Shown piece by piece: positions 1 to 7,894 of a stretch of DNA of 64,000 bases. The stretch is from Bacillota bacterium (GTDB lineage: Bacteria > Bacillota > Clostridia > Christensenellales > CAG-314), in NCBI GenBank assembly GCA_023458375.1, contig JAEWZT010000001.1, forward strand, positions 124,001 to 188,000. The letters are read 5' to 3'. Under the pieces are notes generated by a model. That model searched no databases and was not told the DNA's origin. It saw nothing but the letters and a program-made list of their open reading frames with translations. Each line of letters begins with the position of its first letter. Positions within the stretch are counted from its first letter, which is position 1. The position numbers and the translations under genes are program-made.

Positions 1-252
1 GGCAAGGGTGCATTGCATTTCGGCCTCCTGCATGCACATTAAGGCGAAATCGCCCCCTCTGTTAAGCCTTACCGCCGTTGCGGGGTTATAAGCGTTTATG
101 TCTTTGGTGCAGGTAAATATTACGGAAATAATATCTTCCGCCTTTAAGCCGTTGCTTAAAATTACGGCGTCAAAGAGTTCAACGGTAGCGTTTGTAATAT
201 TATCCTTATCGTTGCACTTAGCGCAAACCGCGCCTCGTATTGCTTTAAGCAT
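1..252 (-). CDS. aroH: Chorismate mutase, AroH class (3' part cut by the window edge)
   Basis: The first 84 residues are present; the C-terminus lies outside the window. AroH-type chorismate mutases convert chorismate to prephenate for phenylalanine and tyrosine synthesis, in the cytoplasm, as trimers. The sequence opens with MLKAIRGA, which carries the active-site arginine of the IRGA motif. It continues with the family core VIFTCTKDINAYNPATAVR, matching the SxTxDLxxxFPAxAxR stretch, and then CMQEAEM, which contains the cysteine and glutamate of the active site. The ATG at 252 is preceded by an AAGGAGC ribosome binding site. It stands 166 bases after the flavoprotein gene and probably has its own promoter. 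Identification is by motif recognition and is fairly secure despite the truncation. Confidence 0.85.
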   Translation of the reverse strand, partial: MLKAIRGAVCAKCNDKDNITNATVELFDAVILSNGLKAEDIISVIFTCTKDINAYNPATAVRLNRGGDFALMCMQEAEMQCTLA

Positions 253-275
253 ATAGCTCCTTTATTATTGCGGAT

Positions 276-307
276 TGTATAGACTTGCCAGTTTTACAGT
301 TAACTGT
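276..307 (-). promoter_or_regulatory. Candidate promoter with palindromic operator before aroH
   Basis: On the minus strand a TTAACT -35 (298-303) and TATACA -10 (276-281) are separated by 16 bases. The -35 lies inside a perfect 12-base palindrome, ACAGTTAACTGT (296-307), which could bind a dimeric regulator. Both hexamers are imperfect, so this is a weak prediction. Confidence 0.3.
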
Positions 308-418
308 CGTTTTTTTGTGTATCTGCTGATGCTAAAAACCCATTTAATGCCGTTTCCACAATTCCGCAACTAAGTAAAACAAATCATTATTTGGTATTGT
401 TGCAACTATTACAATAAA

Positions 419-1648
419 TCAATCTTTACTTTGAGCGCATGCGCGCCCTGCTGCAAAGCCTGTGCTGAAAGCAATTTGCAGGTTATACCCGCCCGTTAAA
501 GCGTCTACGTCTAATATCTCGCCCGCGAAATAAAGGTTGTTTATATATTTGCTTTGCATCGTTTTAGGATTAACTTCTTTTACGTCCACTCCACCCGACG
601 TTACGACTGCCCGCTCTATTGATTCAAGCCCCAAACAGTCAAAGCGCAGAGCTTTAAGCGCTGACAATAAGCTTGCGCGCTGCTTTGCTGTAATTACGTT
701 AACTTTTTGTTCAGCGTCAATTTGACATTGATTAAGAACCTTATCTATGAGTCTTTGGGGCAGTAAATCAACAAGGGCATTTTGCGAGTTTTTATTAGCA
801 TATAAAGCGAAATCTTTTAGCAGCCTTGCGTCAAGCGTTTTATCGTCTAAGGCGGGCTTTAAATCAATATAAAGCGCGCTGTTTTTAAAATAAAAATCTC
901 TGCAATAGGCTGAAAGCGTTAAAGCGGCGGGTCCCGAAATGCCGTCAGCGGTAAACAGCAGTTCGCCGAAAACGCTTTTTAATATCTTTCCCTTACTGTC
1001 GGCAAGTGAAAGCGTTACATTCTTTAAAGAAAGACCTTCTAATTCCTTGCAGCCCTTGGCAATAAAAGGAACTAAGGACGGTTTGGGTTCAATTATATTG
1101 TGTCCCGCGCTTTTTGCAAGGTCATAGCCGTTGCCGTCGCTTCCCGTTAAGGGATAAGTTTTGCCTCCCGTAGCCAGTATCACGCTGTCGCATAATACTA
1201 TTTCTTTCATAATATTTAATGAAACTATGCTTTTATCAACTACTTTAAAGCTTTTTATATAGCTATTGTATCTTATATCCACATCCAAAGAAGTTAATGC
1301 TCTAAAAAGCGCGGCTGTTACGTCGCTTGCTTTGCTGGAAGCGGGAAAGGCTCTGTTGCCCCTTTCTATTACGCTGGGCATACCCAAATTTTCAAAATAT
1401 TTCACGCAATCGGCAGGGGTAAAATTATTTAAGGCGCTGTTTAAAAAGCGCCCGTTTCTTACTACATTAGTTAAAAATACCTCTATCGAACAGAGGTTGG
1501 TAAAATTACAGCGTCCCTTACCCGTTATGTAAATCTTTTTGCCAAGTTTTTCGTTGCGCTCAAACAGTATTACCCTTCGGCCGCTTTTAGCGCATTCTAA
1601 GGCGGCTATAAGTCCCGCCGCTCCCCCTCCTATAACGGCGACTGTCAT
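419..1648 (-). CDS. NAD(P)/FAD-dependent oxidoreductase, HI0933 family
   Basis: A 409-residue flavoprotein of the HI0933/YtfP/BaiN family. The N-terminal FAD-binding motif GGGAAG lies at residues 7-12, followed by LFERNEKLGKKIYITGKGRC, a family signature. The C-terminal TSGGVDVKEV and NLYFAGEILDVDALTGGYN segments also match the family and close the FAD site. Members are soluble enzymes; some gut clostridial relatives reduce steroid intermediates, but the substrate cannot be inferred here. The ATG overlaps the surE stop as ATGA, so the two are translationally coupled. It is the last gene of the DUF2953-gerW-dac-rluB-surE run. The length is typical. Confidence 0.88.
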   Translation of the reverse strand: MTVAVIGGGAAGLIAALECAKSGRRVILFERNEKLGKKIYITGKGRCNFTNLCSIEVFLTNVVRNGRFLNSALNNFTPADCVKYFENLGMPSVIERGNRAFPASSKASDVTAALFRALTSLDVDIRYNSYIKSFKVVDKSIVSLNIMKEIVLCDSVILATGGKTYPLTGSDGNGYDLAKSAGHNIIEPKPSLVPFIAKGCKELEGLSLKNVTLSLADSKGKILKSVFGELLFTADGISGPAALTLSAYCRDFYFKNSALYIDLKPALDDKTLDARLLKDFALYANKNSQNALVDLLPQRLIDKVLNQCQIDAEQKVNVITAKQRASLLSALKALRFDCLGLESIERAVVTSGGVDVKEVNPKTMQSKYINNLYFAGEILDVDALTGGYNLQIAFSTGFAAGRACAQSKD

Positions 1649-2394
1649 TTACAAAAATACTCCTTGGTTCTGTCCATTATGGTATGGTGAGTTCTGTCAA
1701 GAGTAAGGGGCGTAATACTTATATAACCGTGCTTTAAGGCTGACACGTCGGTGGTCAGCTCGTCGTCGTCAACGTCTTGGGGAAGCCCCTCCAAATAATA
1801 AGCCTTTTTACCCTCTTCGTCTTTAATATCGTAGCGGTCGGAAAAAAGACGGTAACCCTGAACGGTAATCTTAACTCCTTTTATTTCTTTATAGGGCAAA
1901 TTAGGCACGTTAATGTTTAGCAAACCTTTATTGTAATTAAAATTGTAAAGCTTGTTTAGATTATTTTCAATAAAATCAACGCAGCTTTCAAAAACACAGT
2001 GGGAATGGGCGGCGCATGAAAGAGCGACAGACTTATAACCCAAAATTGCCCCCTGCTGCGCGGCGCCTACCGTTCCGCTGTAAATTATATCAAAAGCCAT
2101 ATTCGCGCCGTTGTTGGGACCGGAAATAACAATGTCTGGCTTAATTCCCAAATGCCTTATTGCAAACATAACACAGTCGGCGGGAGAACCCGACAGGGCG
2201 TAAGCTGCCTTTGCGCCCACAACCTGCCTTTCCTCGGCAAAAACTGCCTGATGAAAGCGTATATAATGCGAATAACCCGAACGCTGTCCGTCGGGTGCGC
2301 TAAGATAGACCTCGTGCTTTTTACCCAAAGAGGCGGCAAGCATAAGAAGCCCCGCGCTGTCTATTCCGTCGTCGTTTGTCAGCAGTATCTTCAT
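1645..2394 (-). CDS. surE: 5'/3'-nucleotidase SurE
   Basis: SurE is a metal-dependent nucleoside monophosphate phosphatase that dephosphorylates 5' and 3' nucleotides. The 249 residues begin with MKILLTNDDG, giving the metal-binding D8 and D9. The third ligand S39 lies in GQRSGYSH and the asparagine ligand in SGPNNGAN (residues 91-97). The length is typical. The gene starts one base after the rluB stop and overlaps the flavoprotein gene by four bases, so it is internal to an operon. It is a housekeeping or stationary-phase function in most bacteria; nothing in the sequence links it specifically to sporulation. Confidence 0.93.
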   Translation of the reverse strand: MKILLTNDDGIDSAGLLMLAASLGKKHEVYLSAPDGQRSGYSHYIRFHQAVFAEERQVVGAKAAYALSGSPADCVMFAIRHLGIKPDIVISGPNNGANMAFDIIYSGTVGAAQQGAILGYKSVALSCAAHSHCVFESCVDFIENNLNKLYNFNYNKGLLNINVPNLPYKEIKGVKITVQGYRLFSDRYDIKDEEGKKAYYLEGLPQDVDDDELTTDVSALKHGYISITPLTLDRTHHTIMDRTKEYFCK

Positions 2395-2395
2395 A

Positions 2396-3100
2396 TCATT
2401 TTAAACTCATCAAATATTCCAGTTCTTTTTTATTGAGGTCGCGGTATTGACCCCTGCTTAAACCCCCCAAGCGGATTTCCCCTATTTGCGTGCGTTTCAA
2501 AAACTCAACGGGTTTGTCTAAACTTTCAAGCATACGCCTGACTTGCCTGTTTTGCCCTTGGTAAATAGTAATTTCCAGTTTAGTCTTGTGAACGTCGCCC
2601 TCTAAAACCGTTACAGCCGCGGGCAGTGTCATTTTTCCGTCAATTAACACGCCTTTTTCAAGCAAAAGCCTCTCCTCTTCTTTTACCATGCCAGAAACTC
2701 TTGCAACATAGGTTTTTGAGATTTTATGTTTGGGATGAGTTAAGACGTTTGCCAAAGCGCCGTCGTTTGTAAGTATAAGCAGCCCTTCGGTGTCGTAGTC
2801 AAGCCTGCCCACAGGAAAAAGCCGCGCTTTAATGTCAATAAGCTCCATAACGGTTTTTCTGCCGAGTTCGTCCTTTAACGTGGTAACGTAACCCTTTGGC
2901 TTATGGAGCATAATATAGTATTTTTTGCGCGACGGCATAACGGTTTTTCCGTCAACAGAAACGCTGTCCCCTTCTTTAAGGGCGTAGTTTACGCTGTCTA
3001 CCTTTTTTCCGTTGACCTTAACTCTTCCTTCAAGAAGGATTTTTTCGCTGCCGCGACGGCTTGCTACGCCGCAATCGGCAAGGTATTTATTAATTCTCAA
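2396..3100 (-). CDS. rluB: 23S rRNA pseudouridine synthase, RsuA/RluB family
   Basis: The 234-residue protein has an N-terminal S4 RNA-binding domain (residues 1-60, RINKYLADCGVASRRGSEK). A pseudouridine synthase domain follows, with the catalytic aspartate in GRLDYDTEGLLILTNDG. The motif GQNRQVRRMLE near the C-terminus is typical of the RsuA/RluB/RluE/RluF branch. In Bacillus the orthologue YpuL/RluB sits in the same neighbourhood as dacB and scpAB, as here, which favours RluB over RsuA. It modifies a uridine in 23S rRNA. The gene starts 11 bases after the carboxypeptidase gene. The exact target uridine is inferred from synteny only. Confidence 0.88.
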   Translation of the reverse strand: MRINKYLADCGVASRRGSEKILLEGRVKVNGKKVDSVNYALKEGDSVSVDGKTVMPSRKKYYIMLHKPKGYVTTLKDELGRKTVMELIDIKARLFPVGRLDYDTEGLLILTNDGALANVLTHPKHKISKTYVARVSGMVKEEERLLLEKGVLIDGKMTLPAAVTVLEGDVHKTKLEITIYQGQNRQVRRMLESLDKPVEFLKRTQIGEIRLGGLSRGQYRDLNKKELEYLMSLK

Positions 3101-3111
3101 ATCCTATTTCC

Positions 3112-4179
3112 TCAATTGACATTACCATAGATAGTAACTAATTTTTGAGAAAAAAGCAACTGTTTATCTAAATATATGGATAAGATATAGCCTTCCTTTT
3201 CGCGCGTGATTGTTTTCTTAATGAGGCTGTCCTCGCTGCCGTCCCTTTTTAGGGGATAAGTTATTGCCTTTTGACAGACTTGATAAGTTGCTCTGTTCCT
3301 TGATAATTGAGCCGAACAAATCTTGTTTTGCATAACCAGCCTTTTGTTTTGAAAGTTTTTAAAGCCGTAATTGAGCAGGCTTAGAGAGTCCTCAAACATA
3401 GGCCCGCAGTTAAGCACAACGGCGACAAGAGTCATTCCCTCATCGTTTTGCGCGCTTCCCACAAAACAACGCCCCGCGCGTTTAGTAAAACCCGTCTTAA
3501 CGCCGCTGGCGTTTGGCGACATAGATAAAAGCTTGTTTTTATTTATAAAGTAACGCGCTTGCTCGCCCTTGCCTACTGTAATTTTTTTTGTGGCGACAAT
3601 TTTTTGAAAAAGAGGATTTTTTAGCGCGTGGCAAGTAATCAGCGCCAAATCGTAGGCGGTCGTGTAATGATTTTCATCATGCAAGCCATGCGGGTTGATA
3701 AAATTGCTGTTGTTTGCCCCAATTTCTTTTGCCGTTTCGTTCATTAAGTCGGCAAAGTCCTTTACGCTTCCCGCGGCGTGAATTGCCAAAGCGACCGCGG
3801 CGTCGTTGCCGCTTCTAAGCATTAAACCGTAAAGCAGTTCAATGACCGTCAGCTGCTCGCCCTCCCTTAAATAAATTGAAGAGCCTTCTATTCCCACCGC
3901 TTTTTTAGATACCGTTACCGCCTCGTCGGCGGCGCAGTTTTGCAGCACGGTAATTGCCGTCAAAATCTTTGTACAGCTTGCCATAGGGAGTTTGGCGTCC
4001 TGATTTTTGCTAAAAAGCACCCTGCCGCTGTCTCTTTCCATTAAAACCGCCGCCTGCGCGGAAGTAGCTGCTGTTTTGCAAGAAGCGAGCGCGGGAAAAG
4101 CGGCAAGAATAAAGGCGCAGTAAACCAAACACAGCACGATAGCGGTAATTATGAAAAAAAACGGTGTTCTTTTTTTCAT
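3112..4179 (-). CDS. D-alanyl-D-alanine carboxypeptidase, peptidase S11 (DacB/DacF type)
   Basis: A penicillin-binding protein of the low-molecular-mass S11 family that trims the terminal D-Ala from peptidoglycan stem peptides outside the membrane. A signal or anchor segment spans about residues 8-30. The catalytic motifs are SCTK (S68 to K71), SGN (123-125) and KTG (228-230). The 355-residue length is normal. The start overlaps the gerW stop by one base (TAATG). Its position between a spore protein gene and rluB, close to scpAB, resembles Bacillus dacB, which shapes the spore cortex, so a sporulation role is plausible but inferred. A second S11 gene lies at 7895-9040. Confidence 0.9.
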   Translation of the reverse strand: MKKRTPFFFIITAIVLCLVYCAFILAAFPALASCKTAATSAQAAVLMERDSGRVLFSKNQDAKLPMASCTKILTAITVLQNCAADEAVTVSKKAVGIEGSSIYLREGEQLTVIELLYGLMLRSGNDAAVALAIHAAGSVKDFADLMNETAKEIGANNSNFINPHGLHDENHYTTAYDLALITCHALKNPLFQKIVATKKITVGKGEQARYFINKNKLLSMSPNASGVKTGFTKRAGRCFVGSAQNDEGMTLVAVVLNCGPMFEDSLSLLNYGFKNFQNKRLVMQNKICSAQLSRNRATYQVCQKAITYPLKRDGSEDSLIKKTITREKEGYILSIYLDKQLLFSQKLVTIYGNVN

Positions 4180-4550
4180 TAGCTTTTGCCTTTGCCCTTA
4201 GTTCCCTCTTTAATAAGGTCAGCCGCCGCATCAATAATGCGCGAAATATTGCTTTGACCGTCAAAGCGCATAAGTTTTATGCCATCTTCTTCCACAATCA
4301 AAAAACCTACGGGCGATACAGTCGCGCCGCCGCCGCTTCCGCCTGCAAACTGGCTGTCTTTTTTATTTTTAACATCGGGATATTCGCCGCCGCCTACCAC
4401 AAAAGCAAAAGTGACTTCCGACAGCGGAAAAACGGTGCTGCCGCTTGCCGTAATTACCGGCTGCCCCACAACGGTATTAGTTTCCGCAAGCTGTTTAATA
4501 TTGCTTACCGCACTGTCAACTATTTGCTGTATTTGTCTGCTTCCTTCCAT
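4179..4550 (-). CDS. gerW: Spore protein GerW/YtfJ family
   Basis: The 123 residues match the YtfJ/GerW family. The features are an N-terminal helix, the conserved GQPVITASGSTVFPLSEV and FAFVVGGGEY segments, a glycine-rich loop GGSGGGA, and the core VSPVGFLIVEEDGIKLM. In Bacillus the family member is made in the forespore and is needed for germination with L-alanine. AAGGTGA lies just upstream of the ATG at 4550. The gene begins inside the 3' end of the DUF2953 gene (35-base overlap); DUF2953 and GerW genes are frequently paired in Clostridia. The family call is confident; the exact role in this organism is inferred. Confidence 0.88.
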   Translation of the reverse strand: MEGSRQIQQIVDSAVSNIKQLAETNTVVGQPVITASGSTVFPLSEVTFAFVVGGGEYPDVKNKKDSQFAGGSGGGATVSPVGFLIVEEDGIKLMRFDGQSNISRIIDAAADLIKEGTKGKGKS

Positions 4551-5031
4551 TTTCTATCACCTTCTTTAAAATCGTTTGAATTGTCCTTGCAATGCTCGTT
4601 GAAACATTTAGCGTCCCTTCCCACCCTTGGTCAAACAAGGTAAATTGCTGTTTATATACTATTTTTCCCTGCGAAAGCGCCTCAACCGCACCCGCAGCCG
4701 TTAAAAACGAAAAAGCGGGTAAAATGCTTTTAGTTTTGATTAGCGGAACCTGCACAAAAACCTTTATTTTTTGTATCCGCATAGCCTTTATAAGATACAT
4801 ATTTTTTGTGTCGGGCTTTAAAAGCTCGGCGTAAGGTATCGTCTTTATTTTTTTTCCCTTGATTATTAAACCATCTTGCCCAAAAAAGCACGAAGCGCGG
4901 AAAAGCAAAACCGCTCCGTATAGGTAAAGGCTGATTTTTGCGCCCTTTTCCTCTTTTTCCGCTCTTACAAAAAAATTAACAGGCAAAAAAAGAAGCAAAA
5001 TAAGGACGGGAATAATTGTGTAAAACAGCAT
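4516..5031 (-). CDS. DUF2953 family membrane-anchored protein
   Basis: A 171-residue protein of unknown function. One hydrophobic segment at residues 3-22 anchors it, and most of the remainder is a mixed alpha/beta region. A segment with SFLTAAGAVEA, about two thirds of the way along, resembles the DUF2953 family. That family is recurrently encoded directly before GerW/YtfJ in endospore formers. The 3' end overlaps gerW by 35 bases. A sporulation role is inferred from this linkage. No ribosome binding site is obvious upstream of the ATG. It is the first gene after the scpB terminator, so it probably opens its own transcription unit. Confidence 0.7.
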   Translation of the reverse strand: MLFYTIIPVLILLLFLPVNFFVRAEKEEKGAKISLYLYGAVLLFRASCFFGQDGLIIKGKKIKTIPYAELLKPDTKNMYLIKAMRIQKIKVFVQVPLIKTKSILPAFSFLTAAGAVEALSQGKIVYKQQFTLFDQGWEGTLNVSTSIARTIQTILKKVIENGRKQTNTANS

Positions 5032-5409
5032 AGTCTTATTTTGAAGAAGCCAAAGGAAAATTATGTAAAAGATATTGTTTATTAGGCTTGTATAAACTTT
5101 TTTTGGCGCATTTTCAGCGACATTACCTTGCGCCTTTTTATTAAGCGGTAAAAAACACAGACAGCAAAAAAATATAAAATTGCGACGAATAGTAAATAAA
5201 AAAGCCGCTAAAATGGCGGCAAAACTTTTTAGCGGCGGTATAATTAAACTAATAGTAAGTTATTTTTCAGGAACCCATTTAACAGAGCGGTTAGCATCCG
5301 CATAATTAGTTATTTGCTTTTATATCCTTACGAAAGCCAAATGCTTTACGCAACCAAAAAATAAAATCAACCTTATGTAACCGCAAACCCTTCCGTGTTT
5401 TTTTTGCAG
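5032..5409. other. Intergenic region between scpB and the DUF2953 gene
   Basis: A 378-base gap. It holds the scpB terminator (5195-5236) and, in the remaining part, presumably the promoter of the DUF2953-gerW unit. I could not identify that promoter with confidence. A second inverted repeat (5105-5110 with 5129-5134) would read as a terminator only on the plus strand, where no gene precedes it. No convincing small gene was seen. Confidence 0.5.
5195..5236 (-). terminator. Rho-independent terminator after scpB
   Basis: On the minus strand a 10-base-pair stem (GCCGCTAAAA with TTTTAGCGGC, 5204-5213 and 5227-5236) is followed by a run of T. It ends the M50 protease-scpA-scpB unit about 175 bases after the scpB stop. 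Confidence 0.8.
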
Positions 5410-6057
5410 CTAATCTTCTTTTATTATGTCAAACACTTCGCCCGCCAAAAACTCAGGCACTTCTTCTTCTGTTTTAAAGTTAATGTCCCTGTTGCTGTTA
5501 TAAAAGTCGGCTGATGGCAAAATCGCGTCAGAAAGGGTATTTATCCTGTCAAGCAGTTGGGTGTAGTCGGGCAGCTGCTTAATATCCGACAGACTGAAAC
5601 GCTTTAAAAACTCGTCGGTAGTGGCAAAAAGCAAAGGCTTGCCTACGGCGTCCTTGCGTCCCGCGACGGTAATCATATTGAGCTTCATTAAGGTTTGCAG
5701 CGCATAGTTGCAGTCCACGCCCCTTACGTCCTCCACTTCAAGGCGTGTAATGGGCTGCTTGTAGGCGATTATTGAAAGCGTTTCCAACATCGCTTTGGTA
5801 AGCTCTTTTTCCCTTATTGGGTTTAAAACCGCTGAAACGTCGTCAACGTATAACGGATTGCTTGACAGCTGTATTTTGCCGTTAAAGCTAAGCAGATTTA
5901 TGCCGCATTCGCCGCAATATTTTTCTTGAAGCGCGTTAACCGCCTCCTGCATGTCCTTTTTGCTTTGTCCTAATTTTTCGGCAAGATAATCAAGAGAAAT
6001 CTCGTCCCCCGCCAGAAACAAAATGCTTTCTATTATATTAGGCAGATTATTCTTCAT
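5410..6057 (-). CDS. scpB: Segregation and condensation protein B
   Basis: The kleisin-associated winged-helix subunit of the SMC-ScpA-ScpB condensin complex that organises and segregates the nucleoid. Its 215 residues contain the two predicted winged helices. Conserved segments are IIESILFLAGDEIS at the N-terminus, then LSIIAYKQPITRLEVEDVRG and GRKDAVGKPLLFATT. The length is typical. It overlaps scpA by 11 bases and is translationally coupled to it. A terminator lies downstream. Confidence 0.93.
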   Translation of the reverse strand: MKNNLPNIIESILFLAGDEISLDYLAEKLGQSKKDMQEAVNALQEKYCGECGINLLSFNGKIQLSSNPLYVDDVSAVLNPIREKELTKAMLETLSIIAYKQPITRLEVEDVRGVDCNYALQTLMKLNMITVAGRKDAVGKPLLFATTDEFLKRFSLSDIKQLPDYTQLLDRINTLSDAILPSADFYNSNRDINFKTEEEVPEFLAGEVFDIIKED

Positions 6058-6790
6058 AGTTTACGTCCTCGTGAAAATTGTCTCCCCTGGTCAGTATAAT
6101 GTCGTCAAAGGAGTTTGTTTGCATTGCTTTTACAGCCTGACCCTTTACGAGTTCAAGCAGCGCCATAAAGGTTACCACCACTTCAAGCTTTGTGGCATCT
6201 TCGTCAAACAATTGATAAAATGACGCCATTTCTGTAAAAGTTAAATACTCTTTAATGTGCGCAATTTTGTCGTTAATTGAAAAACTGTCCTTTTTTATTT
6301 CCCTTAAAGTATTTTGGCTTAGGCGGCTAAGCTCCATTTTATGCATAATATGGGCGAAAGCGTCAAGCAAATTATCAAGGGACATATCGCGAACGGCAAA
6401 CATAACCTTTCCCGCGGCTTTGTCGGGCTGCTTATAAAGCCTGTTTACCGTTTCGTGTTTTTTAAGCTCTTCGGAAGCTTCCTTAAACATTTTGTATTCT
6501 TCAAGCTGGCGTATCAAAAGCCTTTCGGGGCTGTCTTCCGGTTCAATATCGCCAGGCATTACGGGCAAAAGGGCGCGCGACTTAATTTCAAGAAGTGTTG
6601 CCGCCATCGCCATATAGTCGCTCGCAAGGTCAACGTCAAGGTTGTCAAGCTGGTCCATATAGCATAAAAACTGCGCCGTAACCTCAGACACAAAAATATC
6701 TCTTATTTCAATCTTCTCTTCTTTGACAAGATGCAAAAGTAAGTCTAACGGACCGTTAAAAATAGATAAAGATAATGTTAGCTCTGACAT
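6047..6790 (-). CDS. scpA: Segregation and condensation protein A (kleisin)
   Basis: A bacterial kleisin of 247 residues that bridges the SMC heads and binds ScpB. The N-terminal FNGPLDLLLHLVKEEKIEI is the family signature that contacts the SMC neck. DLASDYMAMAATLLEIKSRALLP follows, then the C-terminal winged helix with VVVTFMALLELVKGQAV. The gene begins four bases after the M50 protease gene and overlaps scpB, the usual Firmicutes arrangement. Confidence 0.94.
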   Translation of the reverse strand: MSELTLSLSIFNGPLDLLLHLVKEEKIEIRDIFVSEVTAQFLCYMDQLDNLDVDLASDYMAMAATLLEIKSRALLPVMPGDIEPEDSPERLLIRQLEEYKMFKEASEELKKHETVNRLYKQPDKAAGKVMFAVRDMSLDNLLDAFAHIMHKMELSRLSQNTLREIKKDSFSINDKIAHIKEYLTFTEMASFYQLFDEDATKLEVVVTFMALLELVKGQAVKAMQTNSFDDIILTRGDNFHEDVNYEE

Positions 6791-6794
6791 ATTG

Positions 6795-7514
6795 CTAAAA
6801 TCTCAGCCCCAAAAGCGACCAGAACCATTCAAAGGCACCGGAAATACCCAGCCTTCCATAAGAAATATATAGGTCAAGGGGCGAATATTGCGACAAGTAT
6901 GAGTTATTGCCTATTATAATTAATCCTATCAAGATAATGAAACTGTAACGCCTTAAAAAGGTCATAAACTTATTTTCATCGGGTATAAAGCAGTTAAGTA
7001 GCCTGTATCCGTCAAGGGGATATAAGGGCAATATGTTAAAAAGCGCAAAGTTAATATTTATAATTTGCGAAAATACAAAATAAAGCGCTAAAAAGCTTAC
7101 AACATACAGCCAAACGCCTTCAAGCGCAACATTCAGCAGATTAAGCAGACCCAAAAAAAGAGTGAAAATAAAAGCTAATACAAGGTTTGTCAATATGCCG
7201 GATATTGACACCTGAATAGAGCCGCGTTGGAAGTTTTTGAACTTAACGGGGTTTACGGGCACGGGGTTTGCGTAGCCGAAACCCACCAAAAGCATCATAA
7301 AAAAGCCAAGCCAGTTAAAATGTTTTATAGGGTTTAGCGAAAGACGCCCCAACATTTTTGCTGTGTCGTCGCCGTTGATTAAAGCGGCATAACCGTGGGA
7401 AACTTCGTGAAGCACAATAGCCGTGCAAATGGCAAGCAACAAAGCCGCAACGGCAACAATTCCGCCGCCTCCAAAAAGCAGCTCGCCCTGTTTATACGTA
7501 TCAATTAAAAACAT
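6795..7514 (-). CDS. Site-2-protease-like membrane metalloprotease, peptidase M50
   Basis: A polytopic 239-residue intramembrane zinc protease. The zinc motif HEVSH lies at residues 36-40 inside a transmembrane helix. The third ligand is D168 in ILPLYPLDGYR. Further membrane segments lie around residues 66-78, 111-135 and 188-200. Short M50 proteases of this type are commonly found just upstream of scpA in Firmicutes (Bacillus YpuF region). The substrate is unknown. The ATG at 7514 has no ribosome binding site and lies six bases after a predicted -10 box, so the mRNA is probably leaderless. No downstream in-frame start precedes HExxH. Confidence 0.87.
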   Translation of the reverse strand: MFLIDTYKQGELLFGGGGIVAVAALLLAICTAIVLHEVSHGYAALINGDDTAKMLGRLSLNPIKHFNWLGFFMMLLVGFGYANPVPVNPVKFKNFQRGSIQVSISGILTNLVLAFIFTLFLGLLNLLNVALEGVWLYVVSFLALYFVFSQIININFALFNILPLYPLDGYRLLNCFIPDENKFMTFLRRYSFIILIGLIIIGNNSYLSQYSPLDLYISYGRLGISGAFEWFWSLLGLRF

Positions 7515-7520
7515 AAATCA

Positions 7521-7549
7521 AGTTTAGCAAAGGAGCAAATCTTTGTCAA
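7521..7549 (-). promoter_or_regulatory. Promoter of M50 protease-scpA-scpB, apparently leaderless
   Basis: A perfect TTGACA -35 (7544-7549), a 17-base spacer and a TAAACT -10 (7521-7526) on the minus strand. Only six bases separate the -10 from the ATG at 7512-7514. Transcription should therefore begin at or next to the start codon. Confidence 0.7.
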
Positions 7550-7668
7550 CTATACCCCGTAAAACAATATTGCGCAAGTTTAAATTTTCATTAAAGCTTC
7601 AACAAAATAATTTAAAGAAAACGCCGCGAAAATAATACAGTTTACTTTGTTTTCTCTGTTTTTGGCGC

Positions 7669-7701
7669 AAAGACCCCTATTAAGATTTTAATGGGGTCTT
7701 T
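7669..7701. terminator. Hairpin after the second S11 carboxypeptidase gene
   Basis: AAAGACCCC (7669-7677) pairs with GGGGTCTTT (7693-7701), and an inner ATTAA/TTAAT extends the stem. The T run is poor on both strands. It is the only terminator-like structure in the 380-base gap 7515-7894. The rest of that gap holds the M50 promoter and nothing else that I can recognise. Confidence 0.45.
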
Positions 7702-7894
7702 GTTGATTATTTTAAAATTGCCGTGATAACTCTATAAAAAACAAGATACACTTTTAATCGCAGACGATTAAGCTTTGTTTTTCTTACTTATTCGTTATAC
7801 ACATAACTTCTAAGCAGAAACTATGCAAAATTTTTGCAGTTTAACAACCGAAAGGCAATTTAAAACTTTACCCTATAATTCTAGCCTGCAAGAC

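Noticed and set aside
5099..5138. GGCGCA/TGCGCC hairpin that would terminate plus-strand transcription
   Set aside because: No plus-strand gene precedes it; on the minus strand it is followed by A rather than T.
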